The notes beneath the pieces are model-generated. The model was not told the DNA's origin. It ran no database searches and worked only from the letters and a program-made list of their open reading frames with translations. Of a stretch of 64,000 bases of DNA, positions 1 through 10,421 are shown piece after piece. Source of the DNA: Acuticoccus yangtzensis (GTDB taxonomy: Bacteria; Pseudomonadota; Alphaproteobacteria; Rhizobiales; Amorphaceae); assembly GCF_001927245.1 (NCBI RefSeq), contig NZ_MJUX01000001.1, forward strand, positions 1,116,001 through 1,180,000. Direction: 5' to 3'. Every line of letters starts with the position of its first letter. The stretch's first letter is position 1. The translations under genes and the position numbers were made by a program.

Positions 1-1403
1 CCCCCGCGGCCGGCACCCTGTCGGAAATCACCGCGAAGGACGGCGAGACCGTCGAGGTCGGGGCCCTTCTCGGCCAGATCTCCGAGGGCGCCGGCGGTGC
101 CAAGGCCGCTGCGGACAAGCCTGCCGAGAAGCCGGCGGAGAAGCCCGCCGCCGCGTCCGGCAACGGCGCCGCGCCCTCCGGCGGTGCCTCCTCCGGCGGC
201 GCCACGACCGAGGTGCGCGTCCCCACCCTCGGTGAGAGCGTGACCGAGGCGACGGTCGGCCGCATCATGAAGGCCGCCGGCGACACCGTCGCCGCCGACG
301 AGCCGATCTTCGAGCTCGAGACCGACAAGGTCGCGGTCGAGGTTCCGGCCCCCGTCGCGGGCACCCTCTCCAGCCTCTCCGTCAAGGAAGGCGACACGGT
401 CGAGGTGAACGCGCTGCTCGCCACCATCGGCGGATCCGGTGCGGCCGCGGCGCCGAAGGCCGAGGCGCCCAAGGCCGCTGCCGCCCCCGCTCCCACAGCG
501 TCCGGCGACATGCCCGCCGCCCCCTCCGCCAAAAAGGCGATGGCCGAGGCCGGCCTCTCCGAGTCTCAGGTCTCCGGCTCCGGCAAGCGCGGCCAGATCC
601 TGAAGGGCGACGTCCTCGCGGCGATCGAAGGCGGCGCCACGGCCCCGGCCGGCGCCTCCGCCCCTGCCGCATCCGCGCGCCCCGCCGCCCCGGCGGACGA
701 TGCCGGCCGCGAAGAGCGCGTGCCGATGACGCGCCTGCGCCGCACCATCGCCAAGCGCCTGAAGGACGCGCAAAACACCGCCGCCATGCTGACGACGTTC
801 AACGACGTCGACATGACCGCCGTCATGGACCTGCGCAAGCAGTACAAGGACGTGTTCGAGAAGAAGCACAAGGTGAAGCTCGGCTTCATGGCCTTTTTCA
901 CCAAGGCCTGCGTGCATGCGCTGAAGGAGATCCCGGCCGTCAACGCCGAGATCGACGGCAACGACCTGATCTACAAGAACTACTACCACATGGGCATCGC
1001 CGTCGGCACCGATAAGGGCCTCGTCGTGCCGGTGGTGCGCGATGCCGATCAGCTCTCCTTCGCCGACATCGAGAAGACCATCGCCAGCTACGGCAAGAAG
1101 GCGCGCGACGGGCAGCTCAAGATCGAGGAGATGCAGGGCGGTACCTTCACGATCACCAACGGCGGCATCTACGGCTCCATGATGTCGACGCCGATCCTGA
1201 ACGCGCCGCAATCGGGCATCCTCGGCATGCACCGGATCGAGCAGCGCCCGGTCGCCATGAACGGGCAGGTCGTCATCCGGCCGATGATGTATCTCGCCCT
1301 CTCCTACGATCACCGCATCGTCGACGGCAAAGAGGCCGTGACCTTCCTGGTGCGCGTCAAGGAAGCGCTGGAAGACCCGCAGCGCCTGCTGCTCGACCTC
1401 TGA
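1..1403 (+). CDS. sucB: Dihydrolipoamide succinyltransferase, E2 of 2-oxoglutarate dehydrogenase (5' end outside window)
   Basis: E2 core of the 2-oxoglutarate dehydrogenase complex: it moves succinyl groups from E1-bound TPP through lipoyl-lysine to CoA. The reading frame is open from base 3, so the start lies upstream and 466 residues are visible. They show the C-terminal half of one lipoyl domain, an Ala/Pro/Lys-rich linker, a complete second lipoyl domain with the lipoylation motif ETDKVAVEV, another Ala/Pro linker, an E1/E3-binding domain ([12 protein letters not shown] onward) and the acyltransferase domain ending with the active-site motif [10 protein letters not shown]. Enterobacterial E2o has one lipoyl domain; two are, from memory, seen in some alphaproteobacteria. 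The succinyl rather than acetyl assignment rests on overall family resemblance and on lpdA close downstream. Confidence 0.95.
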   Translation, partial: PAAGTLSEITAKDGETVEVGALLGQISEGAGGAKAAADKPAEKPAEKPAAASGNGAAPSGGASSGGATTEVRVPTLGESVTEATVGRIMKAAGDTVAADEPIFELETDKVAVEVPAPVAGTLSSLSVKEGDTVEVNALLATIGGSGAAAAPKAEAPKAAAAPAPTASGDMPAAPSAKKAMAEAGLSESQVSGSGKRGQILKGDVLAAIEGGATAPAGASAPAASARPAAPADDAGREERVPMTRLRRTIAKRLKDAQNTAAMLTTFNDVDMTAVMDLRKQYKDVFEKKHKVKLGFMAFFTKACVHALKEIPAVNAEIDGNDLIYKNYYHMGIAVGTDKGLVVPVVRDADQLSFADIEKTIASYGKKARDGQLKIEEMQGGTFTITNGGIYGSMMSTPILNAPQSGILGMHRIEQRPVAMNGQVVIRPMMYLALSYDHRIVDGKEAVTFLVRVKEALEDPQRLLLDL

Positions 1404-1439
1404 TCCGGCGAGCACCGCGCGCCTCGCCCCGCACCGACG

Positions 1440-1470
1440 ACGGCCCCGCACTGCGGGGCCGTTTGCATTT
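1440..1470 (+). terminator. Likely Rho-independent terminator of sucB
   Basis: A 9-bp perfect GC-rich stem (1440-1448 with 1454-1462) and a 5-nt loop are followed by TT-GCA-TTT. The U-tract is interrupted, so termination may be partial. It lies 37 bp after the sucB stop. Confidence 0.5.
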
Positions 1471-1624
1471 CACCCGTCCCCATCGCGCGTGTGCCGGTCA
1501 CCCGGCCGCCCCGCCGCCATCCTGCCGCGGCCCTGCAACCGGACCGCCGTCCGGACATTGACGTTCACGCGATCCCGACGCATGGCGGTGAGGACACCCG
1601 CCCGGCCGCACCAGGAAGCGAACC

Positions 1625-2035
1625 ATGACCGACACCACGAGCACCGAACTCCTCTGCCTCGCGATCGCGGCGCTCCTCGTCGTCTTCTCCATCCTGGCCC
1701 CCGCGTTCGGGCGTCTGCGTGCCGACCCCAAATGGGCGTCCGGCAACCGCGACACCGGCGCGCCCGACACCAGCCTCAGGGTCCAGCGTGCCGACCGGGC
1801 GGCGCGCAACATCCAGGAGACCTTCCCCGTCTTCGCTGCCTTGACGCTCGCCATCGTGGCGACGGGATTGTCGAGCCCGCTCTCGGCGGCCGGTGCGGTC
1901 CTTTATGTCGTCGGCCGCGCGCTCTACTGGCCGGCCTATGTGTTCGGCCTCGGCCCCATCCGCTCGCTCTGCTACGCGGCGGCGATGCTGGGCATCCTCT
2001 TGGAGTTCATCGCCCTCTTCACCGCCGTGCTTTGA
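1625..2035 (+). CDS. MAPEG family integral membrane protein
   Basis: Small membrane protein of 136 residues with four hydrophobic segments, matching the MAPEG superfamily (membrane-associated proteins of eicosanoid and glutathione metabolism). Supporting features are the N-terminal helix, an Arg/Asp-rich loop with RVQRADRAARNIQETFPVF (the conserved R-A-x-x-N-x-x-E-x-x-P pattern), and a C-terminal YVVGRALYWPAYVFGL helix. Bacterial members of this type often have no known substrate. AGGAAG lies just upstream of the ATG. It sits between sucB and lpdA with its own spacing, so a role in the dehydrogenase complex is not implied. Confidence 0.85.
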   Translation: MTDTTSTELLCLAIAALLVVFSILAPAFGRLRADPKWASGNRDTGAPDTSLRVQRADRAARNIQETFPVFAALTLAIVATGLSSPLSAAGAVLYVVGRALYWPAYVFGLGPIRSLCYAAAMLGILLEFIALFTAVL

Positions 2036-2128
2036 GGGAAGCTGCTATGCGCGCATCGTGCGGAAAGGCTTGACCCGCCGCCCGATAGCGGACACCTGAT
2101 CTCCAACGAGTGATCCGAGGAGCGGACA

Positions 2129-3529
2129 ATGGCAGGCTACGACGTAACGGTAATCGGAACGGGCCCCGGCGGCTATGTGGCGGCGATTCGCTGCGCCCAG
2201 CTCGGCCTTAAGACCGCCGTGGTCGAGAAGTGGCCGACCTTCGGCGGCACCTGCCTCAACGTCGGCTGCATCCCCTCCAAGGCGCTGCTGCACGCATCGG
2301 AGCTCTTTGACGAAGCCAACCACGGCTTTGCCGACATGGGCATCAGCGTCGAGCCCAAGCTCGACGTCGCCAAGATGCTCGCCTTCAAGGACGACGGCGT
2401 CGCCGGCAACGTGAAGGGCGTCGAATTCCTCTTCAAGAAGAACAAGATCGACACCTTCCGCGGCACCGGCAGCATCGCCGGCCAGGGTAAGGTCCTGGTG
2501 ACGGCCGAAGACGGCTCCACCCAGGAGATCGAGACCAAGAACACCATCATCGCCTCGGGGTCCGACATCGCCCGCCTTCCGGGCGTCGAGATCGACGAGA
2601 AGCGCGTCGTCTCCTCGACCGGTGCGCTGACGTTGGAGAAGGTGCCGGGTCACATGGTGGTCATCGGCGGCGGCGTGATCGGCCTCGAGCTCGGGTCCGT
2701 GTGGCGCCGCCTCGGCGCCAAGGTCACCGTGGTGGAGTTCCTCGACAAGATCCTGCCGCCGGAAGACAACGAAATTTCCAAGCAGTTCCAGCGCATCCTC
2801 GGCAAGCAGGGCTTCGAGTTCAAGCTGGGCTCCAAGGTCACCGGCGTCGACACCTCGGGCGACATGCTGAAGGTCACCGTCGAGCCGGCCAAGGGCGGCA
2901 CGGCGGAGACGCTGGAGGCGGACGTCGTCCTCGTCGCCATCGGCCGCAAGCCTTACACCGAGGGGCTGGGGCTGAAGGAAGCGGGCGTCGCGATGGACGA
3001 GCGCGGGCGCATCAAGACCGACGATCACTACCGCACCAACGTGCCGGGCGTCTGGGCGATCGGCGACGTGATCGCCGGGCCGATGCTGGCGCACAAGGCC
3101 GAGGACGAGGGCGTCGCCTGCGCCGAGATCATCGCCGGCCAGAAGCCGCACGTGAATTACGAGACGATCCCCTCGGTGGTCTACACCTACCCCGAGGTCG
3201 CCTCCGTGGGTCGCACCGAGGAGCAGTTGAAGGCGGACGGTGTGGCCTACAATGTCGGCAAGTTCCCCTTCACCGCCAACGGGCGCGCCAAGGTGAACCG
3301 CACGACGGACGGCTTCGTGAAGATCCTCGCCGACAAGAAGACCGACCGCGTTCTCGGCGTCCACATCGTCGGCCCGGATGCGGGGACGATGATCGGCGAG
3401 GTGACGCTGGGCATGGAGTTCGGCGCGGCGGCGGAAGACATCGCCCGCACCTGCCACGCTCACCCGACGCTGTCGGAAGCCGTCAAGGAAGCCGCGCTCG
3501 CCGTGGACAAGCGCCCGATCCACATGTGA
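2129..3529 (+). CDS. lpdA: Dihydrolipoamide dehydrogenase (E3)
   Basis: FAD-dependent E3 that reoxidises dihydrolipoamide in 2-oxo acid dehydrogenase complexes and passes electrons to NAD+. The 466-residue length is typical. An N-terminal dinucleotide-binding motif GTGPGGY (10-16) is followed by the redox-active disulfide in [13 protein letters not shown] (C42 and C47), a second Rossmann motif [12 protein letters not shown] for NAD, the FAD-contacting segment VWAIGDVI, and the C-terminal His-Glu motif HAHPTLSEA that completes the active site of the partner subunit. GAGGAG precedes the ATG. Placement after sucB suggests it is the E3 for 2-oxoglutarate dehydrogenase. Confidence 0.97.
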   Translation: MAGYDVTVIGTGPGGYVAAIRCAQLGLKTAVVEKWPTFGGTCLNVGCIPSKALLHASELFDEANHGFADMGISVEPKLDVAKMLAFKDDGVAGNVKGVEFLFKKNKIDTFRGTGSIAGQGKVLVTAEDGSTQEIETKNTIIASGSDIARLPGVEIDEKRVVSSTGALTLEKVPGHMVVIGGGVIGLELGSVWRRLGAKVTVVEFLDKILPPEDNEISKQFQRILGKQGFEFKLGSKVTGVDTSGDMLKVTVEPAKGGTAETLEADVVLVAIGRKPYTEGLGLKEAGVAMDERGRIKTDDHYRTNVPGVWAIGDVIAGPMLAHKAEDEGVACAEIIAGQKPHVNYETIPSVVYTYPEVASVGRTEEQLKADGVAYNVGKFPFTANGRAKVNRTTDGFVKILADKKTDRVLGVHIVGPDAGTMIGEVTLGMEFGAAAEDIARTCHAHPTLSEAVKEAALAVDKRPIHM

Positions 3530-3833
3530 TCGGCTGCGGCCGGGACCCAGTCCCGGCCCGTTTCCCACGCATTTCGCTTGGCTCGGCCACTAACCCGGCT
3601 TGGCGACTGGCCCAAGTCGGCTCGGGGGCCTCAACCCCATCGTGGTCGAGAGGCTTGCGCGCAGTGTGGATGCGCCGCGCTTTGCCACGGCCGCAGATGC
3701 ATTGTCGGGGCGGACCTGCGCCCTCCCTCCCCCCGCGCGCGAGTTGGGAAGTGCCAATCTGCGCGGCCAGGTCGAAGCGCGTAAGGCGCGCCGTGACGGC
3801 AAGGCCCGCCGTGGCGGCAGGGCGCAACCGCCA
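3530..3833. other. Intergenic region between convergent lpdA and lapA
   Basis: About 300 bp between convergent genes. Apart from the hairpin after lpdA nothing convincing is visible. Short open frames here lack ribosome binding sites and read as Arg/Pro/Ala-rich non-coding translation. Confidence 0.6.
3538..3563 (+). terminator. Possible terminator after lpdA
   Basis: A perfect 9-bp inverted repeat (3538-3546 with 3550-3558, CCA loop) lies 8 bp after the lpdA stop and is followed by CGTTTCCC. The stem is strong but the T-run is only three bases. Confidence 0.45.
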
Positions 3834-4124
3834 TCACTCCCCTTTCTGGTGTGACAGAAGGGGCTGTGTCGGAAGCGCATGTCTTCCCGCCGGCCGGGCG
3901 GCCACCTTGTGGCGGCGCCGGCGCGTCAGATGCGATGCCATGCCGCCGAGGACGACCCCGACGGCGAGCGCGCCCAAAAGCGCGGCATAGACCGGAAGGT
4001 CAACCGCCCGGTCCGGGTTCTGCAGCGGATCATAATAGAGCGTGACCGGGTGCCTGTTGGCCACCGCCAGCCCGACCAGACCCGCCGTCAGGATCAGGGC
4101 GAGGACGCCGGACCTGCGGCGCAC
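3834..4124 (-). CDS. LapA/DUF1049-type small membrane protein
   Basis: A 96-residue protein with two transmembrane segments (about residues 5-24 and 43-65) separated by a short loop containing VTLYYDP, and followed by a basic Arg/Lys-rich tail. This is the layout of the lipopolysaccharide assembly protein A (DUF1049) family, thought to act at the inner membrane. It is the last gene of sppA-ihfB-lapA and starts 12 bp after ihfB ends. From memory, these three genes usually lie upstream of trpF in Rhizobiales; here they lie on the other side of the trp-accD-folC block. Confidence 0.7.
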   Translation of the reverse strand: MRRRSGVLALILTAGLVGLAVANRHPVTLYYDPLQNPDRAVDLPVYAALLGALAVGVVLGGMASHLTRRRRHKVAARPAGRHALPTQPLLSHQKGE

Positions 4125-4136
4125 GCCGCCCCGCCC

Positions 4137-4484
4137 CTATTCCGCAGCGCGGCTATAGCCATCGTCCGGATCGTCGTCCGCCTTTCCCGAGGCTCTGCCT
4201 TGCGCGGCCTCGTTGATCCGGTCGCGCATCTCCTTGCCGGTGCGGAAGAATGGGGCGGCCTTCTGCTCCACCTTCACCGGCTCTCCCGTTCGCGGGTTGC
4301 GCCCCACACGCGCATCTCTGATTCGCACAGAGAAAGCGCCGAAGCCCCTCAGCTCGACGCGGTTTCCATCCCTCATCGCGTTCGCGATCTCATCGACGAA
4401 CGCATTCATCACGCCTTCTACGTCGCGCTGCAGAAGGTGCGGGTTCTGCAGCTGTAGGCGGGTGACCAGCTCGGACTTAATCAT
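4137..4484 (-). CDS. ihfB: Integration host factor subunit beta
   Basis: Beta subunit of the sequence-specific DNA-bending protein IHF. The 115-residue chain has the HU/IHF fold: N-terminal helices ([18 protein letters not shown]), then the beta arm with [25 protein letters not shown], whose arm-tip NPRTGE motif carries the DNA-intercalating proline. The C-terminal 20 residues are an acidic tail beyond the core family length. The start overlaps the sppA stop (ATGATTAA), so the two are translationally coupled. The partner IhfA is not in this window. Confidence 0.93.
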   Translation of the reverse strand: MIKSELVTRLQLQNPHLLQRDVEGVMNAFVDEIANAMRDGNRVELRGFGAFSVRIRDARVGRNPRTGEPVKVEQKAAPFFRTGKEMRDRINEAAQGRASGKADDDPDDGYSRAAE

Positions 4485-5445
4485 TGTTTTTCACCTTAGT
4501 GTCCGAAGAAAATGAAGCCTGCCAAAGCGATAAGAGACCGTCAACCGAGCCTGTCGATGGAAATGACGGCAAGGTGATCCCAAGAGCACCCAATATGCGG
4601 TCGGCAATGGCGCTGGTCATCCGTGCCGTGAGAGAAAAATCCCGTTCTGCCCGAGGCTTATACGTTTTGATCGGAAGGTTTGGGCTCAGATTGCGGTCCC
4701 GCGCCAACCACGCGACGGCCGCATCCTCGCCGCCGATCTCGTCGATCAGGCCGGCCTCCAACGCCTGGGTGCCGGTGTAGATCCGCCCGTCCGCCAGACG
4801 GCGCGCCGTGGCCTCCTCCAGCCCCCGCCGCTCCACCACCAGCGAGAGGAACCAGGCGTAGCTGTCGTCCACCACGCTCTGCAGCACGTCCACTGCCTCG
4901 GGCGGAGTGCTGCCGAAGGGGTCCGGCTCGGCCTTCAGCGGGCCGGAGGTCACCTTGTCCATGGACACGCCGATCTTGTCGAGCAGCCCGCCCACCTGAC
5001 CATATTGGATGATGACGCCGATCGACCCCGTGAGGCTCGTGCGATGGGCGACGATGTGGTCCGCCGCCATCGCCGTCATGTAGGCGGCGGAGGCACCCAG
5101 CGTGTTGATGTGGGCGACCACCGGCTTGTCGATCGCCACCGTGCGCAGCGCCTCGTAGAGCCGCTCGCCGCCGACGGACGTGCCGCCGGGCGAGTCGATC
5201 GACAGGAGCACGGCGGCGACATCGTCGTCCTCGCGCACACTGTCCAACAGCTGCATCAGCGGCCGGTCGGAGACGATCGCCCCGGTGATGGCGATGCGCG
5301 CAACGTGCTGGCGCTGCGGCGACAGGGTGACGGCGAGGGTCACCGCCGCGGCGATCCCGGCGAGGACGAAGACGAGGCCGCGCCAGAAGGAGATGCGCCG
5401 GGCCTGGCGGCGGCGGTCAAGGATGGCGTCGACGTCCAGCGTCAT
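4477..5445 (-). CDS. sppA: Signal peptide peptidase SppA, S49 family
   Basis: Membrane serine protease that degrades signal peptides remaining after secretion. The 322-residue short form begins at [14 protein letters not shown]; longer open frame upstream is Arg/Pro-rich and lacks coding character. It has one N-terminal membrane anchor (about residues 20-42), then the S49 domain with [13 protein letters not shown] (nucleophile serine) and the downstream lysine of the Ser-Lys dyad, likely in [13 protein letters not shown]. It is the first gene of a three-gene unit with ihfB and lapA and overlaps ihfB by 8 bp. Confidence 0.92.
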   Translation of the reverse strand: MTLDVDAILDRRRQARRISFWRGLVFVLAGIAAAVTLAVTLSPQRQHVARIAITGAIVSDRPLMQLLDSVREDDDVAAVLLSIDSPGGTSVGGERLYEALRTVAIDKPVVAHINTLGASAAYMTAMAADHIVAHRTSLTGSIGVIIQYGQVGGLLDKIGVSMDKVTSGPLKAEPDPFGSTPPEAVDVLQSVVDDSYAWFLSLVVERRGLEEATARRLADGRIYTGTQALEAGLIDEIGGEDAAVAWLARDRNLSPNLPIKTYKPRAERDFSLTARMTSAIADRILGALGITLPSFPSTGSVDGLLSLWQASFSSDTKVKNND

Positions 5446-5608
5446 GGCGGCACTCACTCGCGTGTGTCGCTGCCGGCGCGCGCCGAAGAGACAGGCGATC
5501 GCCGAAGCGTGTTCGGTCTTCGTCGGTCGCGTTGGCGCGTCCGGCGGCCGAACGACATGACGGCGCCGGGCGCGCTTCACGCACGGGAGATGAGTTGTAG
5601 CACGTTGA

Positions 5609-6937
5609 TTAGACGGGTGGCGTCCCGTTTTGGGCCAGCGCATCGCCCACAAGATAAAGTGATCCGCAGATCACGATGCGCGGCGGCGGCTCGTAGCGCC
5701 AATTCTCCGTCAACAGACGGAGCGCCGTGCGCAGCGAGGTCACCGGCTCGGCCGACAGCCCCGCCTCCGACGCCGCCTCGGCCAGTGCCGCCGGAGCAAT
5801 CGCCGAATCGCTCATCGGCACGTCCACGGTGAAGACGTGGCGCACGAGGCCCGCGAAGTGGCGGAAATAGCCGGCGGGGTCCTTGGTGGTCAGCATGCCG
5901 CAGATGAGGAAGAGCGGCCGGGGCACGCGGTCTTCCAGGTCCGCGAGGGCGGCGGCGACGGCCTCCCCCGCGTCGGCATTGTGGCCGCCGTCCAGCCACA
6001 GATCCGCGTCCGGCGACGCCCAATCGAGAAGGCGGCCCTTGGTGATGCGGTGCATGCGGCCCGGCCAGTCGACCTCGGTCATCCCCGCCTCCAGCGAGGA
6101 GGGATGGTCGAGGACGCCCGCCACCCGCGCCGCAGCGATGGCGGTGCCTGCGTTCACCACCTGATGCCGCCCCGCCAGGCGCGGCAACGGCAAATCGACG
6201 AGCCCGCCTTCGTCCTGGAAGACGAGGCGGCCGTTCTCGGCACTCACGGTCCAATCCATGCCGCCGAGGTGCAACGGCGCACGACGGCGCCCCGCCTCCC
6301 GCTCGATGATCGCGGCGACGGCCTCCTTCTGCGGCGCCGACACCACCGGCACACCGCGCTTGATGATGCCGGTCTTTTCCATCGTGATCTCGCCCAAGGT
6401 CGGCCCCAGGAAGCCGATATGGTCGATGCCGATGGAGGTGAGCACCGCTGCGAGCGGCTTTTCGACGACGTTGGTCGCGTCGAGCCGGCCGCCGAGGCCC
6501 GTCTCCAGAACCACCGCGTCGGCCGGGGTCTCGGCGAAGAGGACGAAGGCGGCGGCGGTGGTGATCTCGAAGAAGGTGATCGGCTCGCCCGCGTTGGCGG
6601 CCTCGACACGCTCCAGCACCTCGCTCAGCGCGGCGTCGCTCACCAGCCGCCCGCCGCCCTCTTCGCCCGCCGGGGCGGCGAGGCGGATGCGCTCGTTGAA
6701 GGCGACGAGGTGGGGCGAGATGTAGACGTGGGCGCGCTTGCCGTCCGCCTCCAGCATCGCCCGCAGCATGGCGGTGACGGAGCCTTTTCCGTTGGTGCCG
6801 GCGATGTGGATCACCGGCGGCAGGCGCTTCTCGGGATGGTCCAGCCGCTCCAAGAGGCGCTCCAGGCGGCCGAGCGACAGGTCGATACGCTTCGGGTGGA
6901 GCGCGTTCAGGCGCTCCAGGATGGGTCCAGCGTCCAT
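5609..6937 (-). CDS. folC: Bifunctional dihydrofolate synthase / folylpolyglutamate synthase
   Basis: Adds L-glutamate to dihydropteroate and to folates, using ATP. The 442 residues match the Mur-ligase family: the P-loop HIAGTNGKGSVTAML near residue 45, a central domain containing ETGLGGRLDATNVV, the Mg/ATP motif TSIGIDHIGFLG, and the C-terminal domain with LWLDGGHNADAGE. It is the last gene of the accD-folC pair, beginning 4 bp after accD ends, the usual alphaproteobacterial arrangement. Confidence 0.95.
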   Translation of the reverse strand: MDAGPILERLNALHPKRIDLSLGRLERLLERLDHPEKRLPPVIHIAGTNGKGSVTAMLRAMLEADGKRAHVYISPHLVAFNERIRLAAPAGEEGGGRLVSDAALSEVLERVEAANAGEPITFFEITTAAAFVLFAETPADAVVLETGLGGRLDATNVVEKPLAAVLTSIGIDHIGFLGPTLGEITMEKTGIIKRGVPVVSAPQKEAVAAIIEREAGRRRAPLHLGGMDWTVSAENGRLVFQDEGGLVDLPLPRLAGRHQVVNAGTAIAAARVAGVLDHPSSLEAGMTEVDWPGRMHRITKGRLLDWASPDADLWLDGGHNADAGEAVAAALADLEDRVPRPLFLICGMLTTKDPAGYFRHFAGLVRHVFTVDVPMSDSAIAPAALAEAASEAGLSAEPVTSLRTALRLLTENWRYEPPPRIVICGSLYLVGDALAQNGTPPV

Positions 6938-6941
6938 TCGC

Positions 6942-7919
6942 TCAGGACGCGGCCGGCGCCGTCTCCTCGTCCGGGGTCTCCGGCGTCGGGGAGGCGGTCT
7001 CGGCGGGGGCCGGGGCGGCTGCGGCGACGGGTGCGGCCTCGGGCGCCGGAAGCGCCCCGACGGCGAGCGCCGGGCGATGCAGCAGAACGCGCAGGAGGCG
7101 GCCCAGGGTCTCCTTCATCTCGTGCCGGTGAACGACGAGGTCCACCATGCCGTGATCGTAGAGATATTCGGCGCGCTGGAAGCCCTCGGGCAGCTTCTCG
7201 CGGATCGTCTGCTCGATCACGCGGGGCCCCGCGAACCCGATGAGCGCCCCCGGCTCGGCGATGTGGACGTCGCCCAGCATGGCGTAGGACGCGGTGACGC
7301 CGCCGGTCGTCGGGTTCGTCAGCACGACGATGTAGGGAAGCCCCGCCTCGCGCAGGCCGATGAGCGCGGCCGTGGTGCGCGGCATCTGCATGAGGGACAG
7401 GATGCCCTCCTGCATGCGCGCCCCGCCGGACGCGGCGAAGAGGATGTAGGGCGTCTTGTCGGCCAGAGCGCGCTCGGCGCCGGTGACGATCGCCTCACCC
7501 GCCGCCATGCCGAGCGAGCCGCCCATGAAGGCGAAATCCTGCACCGCCACGGTGACGGGGATCGTCTCCAGTGTGCCTTTGGCGACGGCGACGGCATCGT
7601 CGCGCCCGGTCTTAGCGCGGGCATCGCGCAGGCGGTCCTGGTAGCGCCGCTCGTCACGGAACTTCAGCGGATCGTGCGGCACGGAGGGCAGCGGCAGCGG
7701 CTCGTAGGCGCCGGCATCGAAGATCGAGGCGAGGCGGTCGGCCAACGGCATGCGCATGTGGAAGCCGGAGCCCGGCACCACCCAGCCGTTCTGCTCCAGG
7801 TCCCTGTGAAAGACCATCTCGCCCGTCTCGGGGCACTTGATCCACAGGTTCTTCGGAACGTCCCGCTTCGTCCAGAACGACGAAATCTTCGGGCGGACGA
7901 CAGACGAAATCCAGTTCAT
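6942..7919 (-). CDS. accD: Acetyl-CoA carboxylase carboxyltransferase subunit beta
   Basis: Beta subunit of the carboxyltransferase that makes malonyl-CoA for fatty acid synthesis. The 325-residue protein has the crotonase-like core with [22 protein letters not shown] and [17 protein letters not shown]. The N-terminal zinc-ribbon region reads [18 protein letters not shown] followed by [10 protein letters not shown], so only one of the four zinc-ligand cysteines of the E. coli enzyme remains; I recall the same loss in other Rhizobiales. A low-complexity Ala/Pro/Glu tail of about 45 residues follows the catalytic core. It overlaps trpA by 4 bp (ATGA). Confidence 0.96.
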   Translation of the reverse strand: MNWISSVVRPKISSFWTKRDVPKNLWIKCPETGEMVFHRDLEQNGWVVPGSGFHMRMPLADRLASIFDAGAYEPLPLPSVPHDPLKFRDERRYQDRLRDARAKTGRDDAVAVAKGTLETIPVTVAVQDFAFMGGSLGMAAGEAIVTGAERALADKTPYILFAASGGARMQEGILSLMQMPRTTAALIGLREAGLPYIVVLTNPTTGGVTASYAMLGDVHIAEPGALIGFAGPRVIEQTIREKLPEGFQRAEYLYDHGMVDLVVHRHEMKETLGRLLRVLLHRPALAVGALPAPEAAPVAAAAPAPAETASPTPETPDEETAPAAS

Positions 7920-8731
7920 GCAGCAACCTTCCGGGCGTCCCGCACGCCTTTAGCGAGCGCGGCGACGATGGTCTTCGCGGCGTTCACGGCCTCGCCCTCG
8001 GGTGCCTTGGCGATGGCGTCGACGATGGCCGAGCCGACCACGACGGCATCGGCCACACGGGCGATCGAGGCGGCCTGGGACGGCGTCTTCACGCCGAAGC
8101 CGACGGCGACGGGCAGATCGGTCGACGTCTTCAGCCGCTGCACCGCGGCGCCGACGTCGCTCGCCATCGCGCTCGCCGTGCCGGTGATGCCCGCAATGGA
8201 CACGTAATAGAGGAAGCCGGACGTGTTGGCGAGCACCGCGGGCAGGCGCTTCTCGTCGGTCGTCGGCGTGGCGAGACGGATGAAGTCGAGGCCGGCCTCA
8301 CGCGCGGGAAGGCAGAGCTCGTCGTCCTCTTCCGGCGGCAGGTCGACGACGATGAGGCCGTCCACCCCCGCCTCCGTCGCCTCCTCGAGGAAGGTGGCGA
8401 CGCCGCGATGATAGATCGGGTTGTAGTAGCCCATCAGAACGATCGGCGTCTCGTTGTCGCTCCGGCGGAAGCGGCGCACGAGGTCGAGCGTCACCGTCAG
8501 CGAGCCGCCGGCGGCGAGTGCGCGGATCGAGGCGGCCTGGATCGCCGGGCCATCGGCCATCGGGTCCGTGAAGGGCATGCCGATCTCGATGACGTCGGCC
8601 CCCGCTTCGGCGAGCCCCACCAGGATGGCGGCGGAGGTCTCGATGTCGGGGTCGGCGGCGGTCACGAAGGTGACGAGACCGGCGCGGCCTTCACGGTGAA
8701 GCGCGTCGAAGCGCGTGGCGATGCGGCTCAT
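7916..8731 (-). CDS. trpA: Tryptophan synthase alpha chain
   Basis: Cleaves indole-3-glycerol phosphate to indole and glyceraldehyde 3-phosphate; indole is channelled to TrpB. The 271-residue TIM barrel carries the catalytic glutamate and aspartate in [19 protein letters not shown] and the phosphate-binding [10 protein letters not shown] near the C terminus. The start at MSRIATRF is set by homology. Its ATG overlaps the stop of the unrecognised upstream gene (TGATG), and its stop overlaps the accD start, so trp and accD translation is linked. Confidence 0.96.
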   Translation of the reverse strand: MSRIATRFDALHREGRAGLVTFVTAADPDIETSAAILVGLAEAGADVIEIGMPFTDPMADGPAIQAASIRALAAGGSLTVTLDLVRRFRRSDNETPIVLMGYYNPIYHRGVATFLEEATEAGVDGLIVVDLPPEEDDELCLPAREAGLDFIRLATPTTDEKRLPAVLANTSGFLYYVSIAGITGTASAMASDVGAAVQRLKTSTDLPVAVGFGVKTPSQAASIARVADAVVVGSAIVDAIAKAPEGEAVNAAKTIVAALAKGVRDARKVAA

Positions 8732-9045
8732 CAGTGGCCCCTGTGCTTCGTCTGGATGCCGAACAATGCGCCGATGTCGGACGTGTGAGAAATGGTGAAG
8801 ACCTCGATGCTCTCGAGGGCTTCGACGAACCAGGGGATCGCGCGCAGCCGCTCGATGTTCTGGTAGACGGAGGCGAGCGCATCCTCGCCCGAGAAGACGA
8901 AGAAGCGACCGTGCCACCAGTCGCCGCCGTGGGCGAGGAGGACCTTCGACACTTCGCGGTCGGCCCACTGCTCGGGATCGATCTGCGCCGCCGGCATGGC
9001 GCGATGCACCGTCGGCAGGTCAAGCATGTAAACGAGCGCGTACAC
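8731..9045 (-). CDS. Uncharacterised 104-residue protein encoded between trpB and trpA
   Basis: I do not recognise this family. The likely start is a GTG whose G is the last base of the trpB stop (TAGTG); an in-frame ATG lies at 9027 (MLDLP). The stop overlaps trpA ATG as TGATG, so it is coupled on both sides. The protein is soluble-looking, with aromatic clusters [13 protein letters not shown] and [25 protein letters not shown], and a C terminus rich in His and basic residues (QTKHRGH). There is no signal peptide, membrane segment or cysteine. The alternating strand and helix pattern resembles a small alpha/beta fold, but no function can be assigned. Coding is supported by the double overlap and by the conserved-looking, non-low-complexity sequence. 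Confidence 0.75.
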   Translation of the reverse strand: MYALVYMLDLPTVHRAMPAAQIDPEQWADREVSKVLLAHGGDWWHGRFFVFSGEDALASVYQNIERLRAIPWFVEALESIEVFTISHTSDIGALFGIQTKHRGH

Positions 9046-10271
9046 TAGTTGGCCTTCTGCACACGAGCATCGAGGGCCGCGGCGACGGTGTGAACGTCCT
9101 TGTCGCCTCGCCCGCACAGGTTCATGACGATGATCTGGTCACGCCCCATGGTCGGCGCAACATCGGCGACGTGGGCGAGGGCGTGGGCCGGCTCCAGCGC
9201 GGGCAGGATGCCTTCGGTGCGGGCGAGAAGCTGGAAGGCGGCCAGTGCGTCCTCGTCGCCGATCGGCACGTAGCTGACGCGGCCGGTCTCCTTCAGCCAC
9301 GAATGCTCGGGGCCGATGCCGGGATAGTCGAGCCCCGCCGAGATGGAGTGGCCCTCGAGGATCTGCCCGTCGCCGTCCTGCAGGAGATAGGTCCGGTTGC
9401 CGTGGAGAACGCCCGGCGATCCTGCGGTCAGCGAGGCGCAGTGGAGGTTGCCCTCCAGCCCCTCCCCGCCCGCTTCCACGCCGGTGATGGCGACGGACGG
9501 ATCGTCCAGGAACGGGTGGAAGAGGCCGATGGCGTTGGACCCGCCACCGACCGCCGCGACGACGAGATCCGGCAGACGCCCCGCCATTTCGAGGATCTGC
9601 GTGCGCGTCTCGGTGCCGATGACGGATTGGAAGTCGCGCACCATCGCCGGATAAGGATGCGGCCCGGCGGCGGTGCCGATGAGGTAGTAGGTGTTCTCGA
9701 CGTTGGCGACCCAGTCGCGCAGCGCCTCGTTCATCGCGTCCTTCAGCGTGCCGGCGCCTGCGGTCACCGGGACCACCTCGGCGCCGAGCAGGCGCATGCG
9801 GAACACGTTGGGCGCCTGCCGCTCGATGTCCTTGGCGCCCATGTAGACGACGCACGGGAGACCGAACCGCGCGCATACCGTGGCGGTCGCAACGCCGTGC
9901 TGGCCTGCGCCCGTCTCGGCGATGATGCGCGTCTTGCCCATCCGCATCGCCAGCAGGATTTGGCCGATGCAGTTGTTGATCTTGTGGCTGCCCGTATGGT
10001 TCAGCTCGTCGCGCTTCAGGTAGATGCGCGCGCCGCCCAGCTCGTCGGACAGCCGCTCGGCATAATAGAGCGGCGACGGACGGCCGATATAGTGCGTGCC
10101 GAGGTCCGCGATCTGCGCGGCGAATGCGGGATCCTTGCGCGCATCGTCCCAGGCCTTTTCGAGGTCCAGGATCAGCGGCATCAGAGTTTCCGCGACGAAG
10201 CGGCCGCCGAAGATCCCGAAGCGGCCCCGCTCATCGGGTCCATTGCGGAAGGAATTGGGGCGTTCGCTCAC
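9045..10271 (-). CDS. trpB: Tryptophan synthase beta chain
   Basis: PLP enzyme that condenses indole with L-serine to give tryptophan. The 408 residues show the type 1 TrpB pattern: [16 protein letters not shown] with the PLP lysine K97, the catalytic glutamate region AETGAGQHG, the glycine-rich PLP phosphate loop [14 protein letters not shown], and [14 protein letters not shown] near the monovalent-cation site. It is separated from the upstream GT90 gene by 150 bp with no obvious terminator, and is directly coupled to the 104-residue gene downstream. Confidence 0.97.
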   Translation of the reverse strand: MSERPNSFRNGPDERGRFGIFGGRFVAETLMPLILDLEKAWDDARKDPAFAAQIADLGTHYIGRPSPLYYAERLSDELGGARIYLKRDELNHTGSHKINNCIGQILLAMRMGKTRIIAETGAGQHGVATATVCARFGLPCVVYMGAKDIERQAPNVFRMRLLGAEVVPVTAGAGTLKDAMNEALRDWVANVENTYYLIGTAAGPHPYPAMVRDFQSVIGTETRTQILEMAGRLPDLVVAAVGGGSNAIGLFHPFLDDPSVAITGVEAGGEGLEGNLHCASLTAGSPGVLHGNRTYLLQDGDGQILEGHSISAGLDYPGIGPEHSWLKETGRVSYVPIGDEDALAAFQLLARTEGILPALEPAHALAHVADVAPTMGRDQIIVMNLCGRGDKDVHTVAAALDARVQKAN

Positions 10272-10421
10272 CGTTCAGCCTCGCAAGATGGGTGGGGAGG
10301 CGGCGGGCAAGATGCCGGCACGCCGTCCGGTCACACAGCATGTCGCTTAAGTGCGGTCAAGAACCTGAGCCGCATGGCCTCCTTTCGAGGCTTCCCTGCG
10401 AAGCCGCCGATGGCCCGCCGC

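Noticed and set aside
2045-3568. A minus-strand open frame of 507 codons opposite lpdA
   Set aside because: Full overlap with lpdA, which has all E3 motifs; the antisense translation has no recognisable domain.
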